Shown in pieces: positions 57,768 to 64,000 of a stretch of DNA of 64,000 bases. Every line of letters starts with the position of its first letter. Positions within the stretch are counted from its first letter, which is position 1. The DNA is from Molossus alvarezi. Its lineage: Eukaryota > Chordata > Mammalia > Chiroptera > Molossidae. Position numbers and translations under genes: made by a program. The notes below the pieces were generated by a model that saw only the letters and a program-made list of their open reading frames with translations, was not told the origin of the DNA and did not search any database. The DNA is taken from the NCBI GenBank assembly GCA_037176705.1, contig CM073889.1:51081596-51145595 (forward strand). The letters run 5' to 3'.

Positions 57768-58463
57768 TTTATCAGATAAGGGGTTAATTTCCAATATATA
57801 TAGAGTGCTCATACAACTCCACAAAAGGAAGACAAGAACCCAATTAAAAAATGGGCAGAGGAGCTGAATAGACACCTCTCCAAACAGGGCATACAAATGG
57901 CCAAGAGACATATGAAGAAATGCTCAACATCACTAATCATCAGAGAGATGCAAATTAAAACAACAATGAGGTATCACCTCACACCTGTCAGAATGTACAC
58001 CATCAACAAATCATCCATCAAGTGTTGGCGAGGGTATGGAGAAAAGGGGACTCTAGTACACTGCTGGTGGGAATGCAGACTGGTGCAGCCGCTGTGGAAA
58101 ACAATATGGTGTTACCTCAAAAAATTAAAAATTGAGGTTCCATTTGACCCAGTGATCCCACTTCTAGGAATATACCCTAAGAAGCCTGAAACACCAATCA
58201 GAAAGAATATGTGTACTCCCATGTTCGTAGCAGCATTATTTACAATAGCTAAAATCTGGAAACAACCCCAGTGTCCATCAGTAGACGAATGGATAAAAAA
58301 GCTGTGGTACATATACACAATGGAGTACTATGCAGGTGTAAGAAAGAAAGATCTCTTATCTTTTGAGATGACATGGAGGGACATGGAAAGTATTATCCTA
58401 AGTGAAACAAGCCAAGCTGCAATAGACAAATACTACATGATTTCACTTTTTTGTGGAATATAA
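57675..58463 (+). pseudogene. L1 late ORF2, element N
   Basis: After the internal jump, the thumb-to-C-terminal region is present. The first frame ends at NGQRS near 57868 because of the shared 1-nt loss (acaagaaccc). The second, 57897-58463, is open for 188 codons with the Cys-rich block ([19 protein letters not shown], one Cys now Tyr) and WYIYTMEYY. Confidence 0.86.
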
Positions 58464-58699
58464 TGAACATAACAGTCTGAGGTATTGGGTAGACCCAGCG
58501 ATGTGGAAGTCGAGTACAGACTAACAATCCTCAGAAGAGGGGTGGTGGGGGGGAGGGAAGAGATAAACCACAGAACTTATATGCATGTACACATAACCAA
58601 TGGACATGGACAACAAAGCTGGGGATGGGAAGGAGGGTGTCAATGGGGTAAAAAGGGAGAAACATCTGTAACAAAAAAAAAAGCAATGAAAAGAAAAAA

Positions 58700-61132
58700 A
58701 GAAATAAAAGTTTATTATTAATAGGTACTTATTAATTGCTAGTTTTATTTACTATGCCTATGTTTTTATATATTTCTTCTTATTATTATTATTTTTCTTA
58801 TGTTCAGATAGAGTGGAATATTTCTTATTTTTATTATAACCACCCCTTTAACTTTTCTTGCAGTGCTGGTTTTGTGATAATAAATTTCTTTAGTCTGTTT
58901 TTTTGTTTATTTTACCTTCTGTTTTGAATGATAACTTTGCAGGATAGTCTTAGTTACAGGTCCTTGATTTTCATTACCTTGAATAGTTTATGTGATTCCC
59001 TTTTTCCCTGTATTGTTTGTGTTGAGAAATCAGCAGACAGCCTTATGGTAGCTCCTTTGTATATAACCTGTTGCTTTTCTCTTGCTTCCTTTAAGGTTCT
59101 CTCTTTGCTTTAAATGTTAGCATTATAAAAATGTGGTGTTTTTAATTGATTTTTGAAAGAGAGAAAGGGAGAGGGAGTGATAAAAATATCAATGAGAAAG
59201 AACATCAATCAGTCACCTCTTGCATGCTCTCCACTGGGAATCAGGCCCACAACCTGGACATGTGCCCTGACTGAAAATCAAACTGGTGAACTCTTGGTGC
59301 ATGATTTGAGACTCAACCAGTGAGCCACACTGGTCAGGCTAAATTTTGACATTTTAATTATGATGTGTCTTAGTGTGGGCCGCTTTGGGTTCTTCTTACT
59401 TGAAACTCTCTGTGCGTTCTGAACTTCTGTGACCTTTGTTTTCACCAAGTTAGAAAAGTTTTCTGCCACTATTTTTTCAAACAGGTTTTCTAACGCTTGC
59501 TCACTTTCTTCTTTTTCTGGTACTCCTAGGATGTAAATGTTGTTACATTTCATGTTGTTCCACAGCTTTCTTAAATTGGCCTTCTGTTTTTTCTGTTTGG
59601 TTCTCTGATTGAGTGATTTCTTTCTACCCTGCCTTCTGATCCACTGATCCAATCATTGGATTCCTCTAATCTGCTAGTTATTCCTTCCAATGTGTTTTTT
59701 ATTTCTGCTATGTCATTCTTGATTTGATTGGTCATTTTTCATTGTTTCTATATCTTTTCTCATGCTATTGAGCATATTTATAATCATTACTCTGAATTCT
59801 ATATCTGATAGCTTGCTTATCTCCATTTTATTTAGCCCTTACTCTGTAGAACTCTCTTGTTCTTTTAGTTGAGGCTATTTCTTTGTTTTACCATTTTGGC
59901 TACCTGTTTGGGTTTGTTTCTATTTATTAGGTAGATGTGCTCTGACTCCCAGTCTGGGTAGGGTGATTTTATGTTGTAGGTGATCTGTAGGACCTAGTGG
60001 TCAGTCTCTCTGATCACCATATTGAGATGCTCTAATAATGTTCCTTGTGCACTTTGTGTGGGCCCTCCCATTGTGATGGAGTCTTAATTGCTATTGGCCC
60101 ATTCATGTGTGCGCTTGACCCTCTGGCTGGCTAACAGTGGTGCTCAACTCCCAACACAGCAAGCAGACTGCTGTGCAGTTGCTTATTATGTGAAGCACAA
60201 TTCACTCATCATGGTTTGGAGCCTCCTAAAATCTCCCTGTGGATAGCAACAATCTGCAGTTTGTGGCTTTGTCTGCTGAAGCTGAATGTGTATGTACTGG
60301 ACCAAGCTGAACACTAAGATCTGGTTTTATTTTCCTGGGCCAGAGTTCATTCTCAGGTCTGGCAAAGATTCAAAGCACCCAGCAATCAGTCACTGCCTAC
60401 GGGCTCCTTGTTAATCTCAGTCACTTAAAGCACCTCAGCTTGTTGTCCTCCCCTAGACATAAACTCCACCCACTGGGTGGGGTGGAAAAAACTTACCAGG
60501 ATGGGAGCATTTGCTTCCCCCTGGGCTAAAGCTGCTTTGATGGGAACAATGGCTTCTACAACTTGAGGAGATGACTCAGCTCAGGGCTTCTGGTGTCTGC
60601 ATTCCCAAGTTGCTCCCCAGAGCCCAGAATCCCAGACTCTTCTCACACAGCTCTAGTCCACTCAACACTCTCTGCTGGAGCCCAAGGTAAGTGGCTATAG
60701 ATAATTTAGTGCACTGGCCCTTCAAGAGGGTGCCCATGTTTCCAGCCATCTCTCCCTGCTGGACAGAACCTCTGATGCTTTTCACAGCCATGTGTTATGT
60801 GAAACCTTTCTCAGTTCTGCCACTCTGGGCTGAGACACCCAGCTTGGGATTTAGACCCCAGACTTCTCGGGGCAGGGCGGGTAACACCCTGCAGCTGAGA
60901 TATTCCTTGGGAACTCCAGCTGCGGCCTGTAGGGGTCCAGCCAGCCCTCTTGTGCCTTCACAATTCCTACCAGATTTGGTGTGGGCTCCTCTTTGCATCC
61001 TTGGTTAAAAGGGTTCTCTCCAGCTGGTCTTCAGGTGGCTATTCCAGCTAATTTTTCTATATTTTAGTTATAATACCAGTTTGATCCTGGATGAAGGTTA
61101 GTGTAGCTTTCATTCAATCAGCCACCATTTTC
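58700..61132 (-). mobile_element. Old LINE-1 element P (leader, ORF1 and first bases of ORF2)
   Basis: The minus-strand leader starts near 61132 (aaaatggtggctgattgaat, then the agctacac block) and runs to about 59895. ORF1 is at about 59893-58880, with a piece at 59652-59278 carrying the RRM-like NNIYILGVPEKEESEQALEN and the CTD residues KRPTLRHIIIKM. The copy stops near 58700 where ORF2 would begin. It is strongly decayed and holds a SINE. Confidence 0.8.
59147..59339 (-). mobile_element. VES-type SINE, minus strand
   Basis: Read on the minus strand it has the head cctgaccagtgtggctcact, a B-box-like part, a tgatgttctttctc body and a GA/CT-rich end. It interrupts L1-P ORF1, and L1 sequence resumes at aaattttgacatttt. 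Confidence 0.87.
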
Positions 61133-61156
61133 TTTTTACAAAGATAAAATTCTTTA

Positions 61157-63386
61157 TTTTTTTAATTTAGAAATTATTTTATTTTTTATTATTTTTTATT
61201 TTATATATTTTTAATTATTTTTATTAATTTGTTTTTGTTACAGATGTTTCTACTTTTCCCCCCATTGACATTCTTCTCTCCATCTCCCCTGCCCCATCCC
61301 CAACTTTGTTGTTTATGCCTATTGCTTATGCATACATGCATATAAGTTCTGTGGTTTATCTCTTCCCCCAAACACCCTCTCTTCTGAGATTTGTCAGTCT
61401 GTACCCTACCTCTATGTCTCTGGGTCAATTTTGTTCATCAATTTGTTTAGTGCATTACATTCCACAAATAAGAAAGATCAGGTGATATTTGTCTTTCTCT
61501 GCTTGGCTTGTGTCACTTAGCATAATCCTCTCCAGGTCCCTCCATGGCATCTCAAAAGATAAAAGATCTTTCTTTCTTACAGCTGCATAGTATTCTATTG
61601 TGTACACGTACCACACCATTTTTATCCACTTATCTACTGATGGACACTTGGGTTGTTTCCAGATCTTAGCTATTGTAAATAGTGTTGCTATGAATATATG
61701 GGTACATATATTCTTTCTGATTGGTACTTTCTGATCAGGCTTCTTAGGGTATATTCCTAGAAGTGGGATCACTGGGTCAAATGGAACTTCAATTTTTGAC
61801 TTTTTGAGGTATCACCATAGTGTTTTCCATAGTGATTCACCAATCTGCATTCCCACCAGCAGTGTACTAGGGTCTCCTTTTCTCCACATCCTTACCAACA
61901 CTTGTTGGTGATGATTTGTTGATGGTGGCCATTCTGACAGGTGTGAAGTAATATTTCATAGTTGTTTTAATTTACATCTCTCTGATGATTAGTAACTTTG
62001 AGCACATTTTAATATGTCTCTTGGCCATTTGTATGTCCTGTTTAAAGAGATGTCTATTTAGGTCCTCTGCCAATTTTTTAGTGGGTTCTTTGTCTTTCTT
62101 TTGTTGAGTTGTATGAGTACTCTATATATTTTGGAAATTAACCCCTTATCTGATTAATCATTGGCAATTATGGTTTCCCATAGAGTGGGTTCCATTTTCA
62201 TTTTGATGGTTGTTTCTTTTGCTATGCAGCAGCTTTTGAGTTTGATATATTCCTATGTGTTCATTTTTTTCTTTGTTTCTCTTGCCTTAGGTGTTGTATC
62301 AGTGAAAATTCTGCTGTGTGTGATGCCTGCATCTTCTTCTAAGATTTTTATAAATTCACGAATCATATTTAAGTCTTTTATCCATTTTGAGTTTATTCTT
62401 GTGTATGGTGTAAGTTGGTGGTCTAGCTTCATTTTTTTGCAAGTAGTTGCCAATTTTTCCAACACCATTATTGAAGAGACTGTCTTGACTTTACTGTATT
62501 TTCTTGCCACCTTCATCAACTATTAATTGAGTATATTGTCTTGGGTCAATTTCTGGATTATCTGTTCTGTTCCATTGATCTATCTGCTTGTTCTTGTACC
62601 AGTACCGGGCAGTTTTAACTAAAGTGGTTTTGTAGTATAACCTGATATCTAGTAATGTGATTTATCTTACTTTGTTCTTCTTTTTAAAGATTGCTGTGGC
62701 TATTCGGGGTCTTTTTTTGTTCCATATAAACTTTTAGAGTGCTTGTTCTAGTTCTGTGAAATATGTCGTTAGTATTTTGATGGGGATTGCATTGAATCTA
62801 TAGATTGCTTTGGGTAGTGTGGACATTTTAATAATGTTAATTCTTTCAATCTATGAACATGGTATATGTGTTCACTTTTTTATATCTTTCTCTATTTTAT
62901 TTTTCAGTGACCTGCAGTTGTCTGTGAAGAGGTCTTTTACTTCTTTGGTTAAGTTTATTCCTACTGATCTTAATTGTTTTGCTGCGATGGTAAATGAAAT
63001 AGATTTTATGGTTTTGTTTTTTTTTTTGTTTGCTTGTTTGTTTTTCCTGTGGGTTCATTGTTGGTGTATAAGAATGCCATCAATTTTTGGCATTAATTTT
63101 GTATCCTGCTACTTTGCCAAATTCATTTATTAACTCTATAGTAGAGTTTTGATGAAGTCTTTAGTGTTTTCTATGTACAATATTATGTCATCTGCGAATA
63201 ATAACAGTTTCACTTCTTCCTTTCCAATTTGAATTCCATTAATTTTTTCCTTTTATGTTTAATTGCTGTGGCTAAGACTTTCAGTACTATGTTAAATAAG
63301 AGTGGTAAACATGGGCGTATCTGTCTTGTTCCCATTCTTAAGGGAAATGCTTTTAGTTTTTGCCCATTATGTATGATGTTGGCTGT
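61157..63386 (-). mobile_element. 5'-truncated LINE-1 element Q
   Basis: Minus-strand ORF2 from mid-RT (63386) to the stop at 61455, then 3' UTR and an AT-rich tail (61157-61235). Flanking repeats caaagataaaattcttta (61139-61156) and caaagataaaactcttta (63387-63404) differ at one base and are the target-site duplication. Confidence 0.9.
61455..63386 (-). pseudogene. L1 ORF2 remnant, element Q
   Basis: It includes the RT core region around 63180-63200, the IYRFNAI-type block near 62790-62810, and the C-terminal domain, whose last 105 codons are open (61772-61455: CPSVDKWIKMVWYVYTIEYY). It keeps the ancestral frame (agacaaagaaccc) where D, M and N have lost a base. Many stops upstream make it inactive. 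Confidence 0.83.
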
Positions 63387-63404
63387 CAAAGATAAAACTC
63401 TTTA

Positions 63405-64000
63405 AGAGAATTGATCAAGTAAGGTGTAATGCATTTATTCTCTGAATGACTAAGCAGCAACCTAAAAGAATGACTTCAGTGTCTATCTATGTGGTTTCAG
63501 TGGGTGAACCAACATACTGGTTTTTGTTTTAATTTTTGTTTCTTTATTTTATTTTATTTTTTTCATCACAACTTACACCCACCTCCCTTTTCTGCTGCAA
63601 TCACCACACAATTGTTTATGTTTTTTATTTTTATTTTTCAACACTATATTTTCTTCTTAATTTCTATTTGTTATGTCTATGTTTTAACATAATTATTTCT
63701 AGAGCAGCACAGCTTTTAATGTAATTTAATATGGAATAACAAAATTGTCAGGAAAAAAATGGTTTTGTTTGTTTGTCTGCACTGAGGTCATCACTGAAGT
63801 GGTTGTGATAGTGGATGGGCACTGGGGGCCTGTCATTGTTCATGCTTGGCCAGGATTTAGTTTTAGATGCATGGTTCCTTACTTTATTTTTATTCTTTAT
63901 ATGGTCCACAGGTTTTAGATGTTCTTTTCTGTGTATGTCAAAGTTTACAACAGATAAAGTTTAACATTATATATAAAATCAAGTTTCCTAGGTGATGAAA
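63405..64000. other. AT-rich sequence, no feature recognised
   Basis: Follows the L1-Q target repeat. T-rich with no convincing ORF or repeat; a tttcatcacaacttacaccc block near 63560 may be an old L1 3' end but is too short to call. Confidence 0.45.

Larger units (their letters stand above)
56837..58690 (+). mobile_element. Internally deleted LINE-1 element N
   Basis: It starts in the last part of the leader (ctaagctaccaactctaacc), has ORF1 from 57003, jumps at ataaggct/acatcaaac (57675) to late ORF2 and ends with 3' UTR and A tail (58668-58690). Its ORF1 and late ORF2 share diagnostic bases with M (cagcagagaatacaatcatc). Confidence 0.88.

Overview
The window is mammalian and almost certainly from a bat. 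It carries several copies of the tRNA-derived VES-type SINE typical of Chiroptera (a head reading ccctggccggtttggctcag, A/B-box-like regions, a tcgatgtttctctctctc body and an A-rich tail). Most of the rest is LINE-1 of one lineage at many ages. I see no intact host protein-coding gene, no tRNA or rRNA gene, no CRISPR array and no bacterial-type operon. This is a repeat graveyard and workshop, not a gene cluster. An undescribed multi-gene system is not visible.

Layout. 1-3102 is the 3' half of an L1 (R) holding two SINE insertions. It interrupts an endogenous retrovirus whose env tail (3103-3319) and 3' LTR follow. That LTR is cut into three pieces by later L1s. L1-A (3691-16054) is near full length and contains an L1 3' fragment (S, 7725-8423) and a second near-full-length L1 (B, 8949-14744). 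L1-D (16165-17730) cuts the LTR again. Target-site duplications (TSDs) mark these steps. 17783-18544 is non-repeat DNA. Older plus-strand L1s (E, F) fill 18545-24870, and full-length but decayed L1-C occupies 24972-31072.

From 31077 to 46190 the L1s lie on the minus strand: H, old J, and G, a full-length element inserted in J. G carries a two-module 5' UTR and is itself hit by a 5'-inverted (twin-primed) L1. 46191-51445 is the only long low-repeat island, with ancient MIR and MER5A relics. It is followed by a second LTR (51446-51981), a processed RNF126 pseudogene (52243-53631) and three SINEs sharing one outer TSD. 54656-58690 holds two closely related, internally deleted L1s in inverted orientation. 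Old minus-strand L1-P and the younger truncated L1-Q follow, and the last 0.6 kb has no recognised feature.

How the parts work together. L1 ORF1p (RNA chaperone) and ORF2p (endonuclease plus reverse transcriptase) are the machinery expected to have mobilised the SINEs and the RNF126 retrocopy. Every ORF1 and ORF2 here is broken, so nothing in the window looks autonomously mobile. Points most worth a second look: a 48-bp tailless SINE head with a perfect 16-bp TSD; an antisense ORF in the L1 5' UTR that recurs in four elements; a frameshift near the ORF2 C-terminus shared by three young copies; the two-module 5' UTR of L1-G; and the paired internally deleted inverted L1s.
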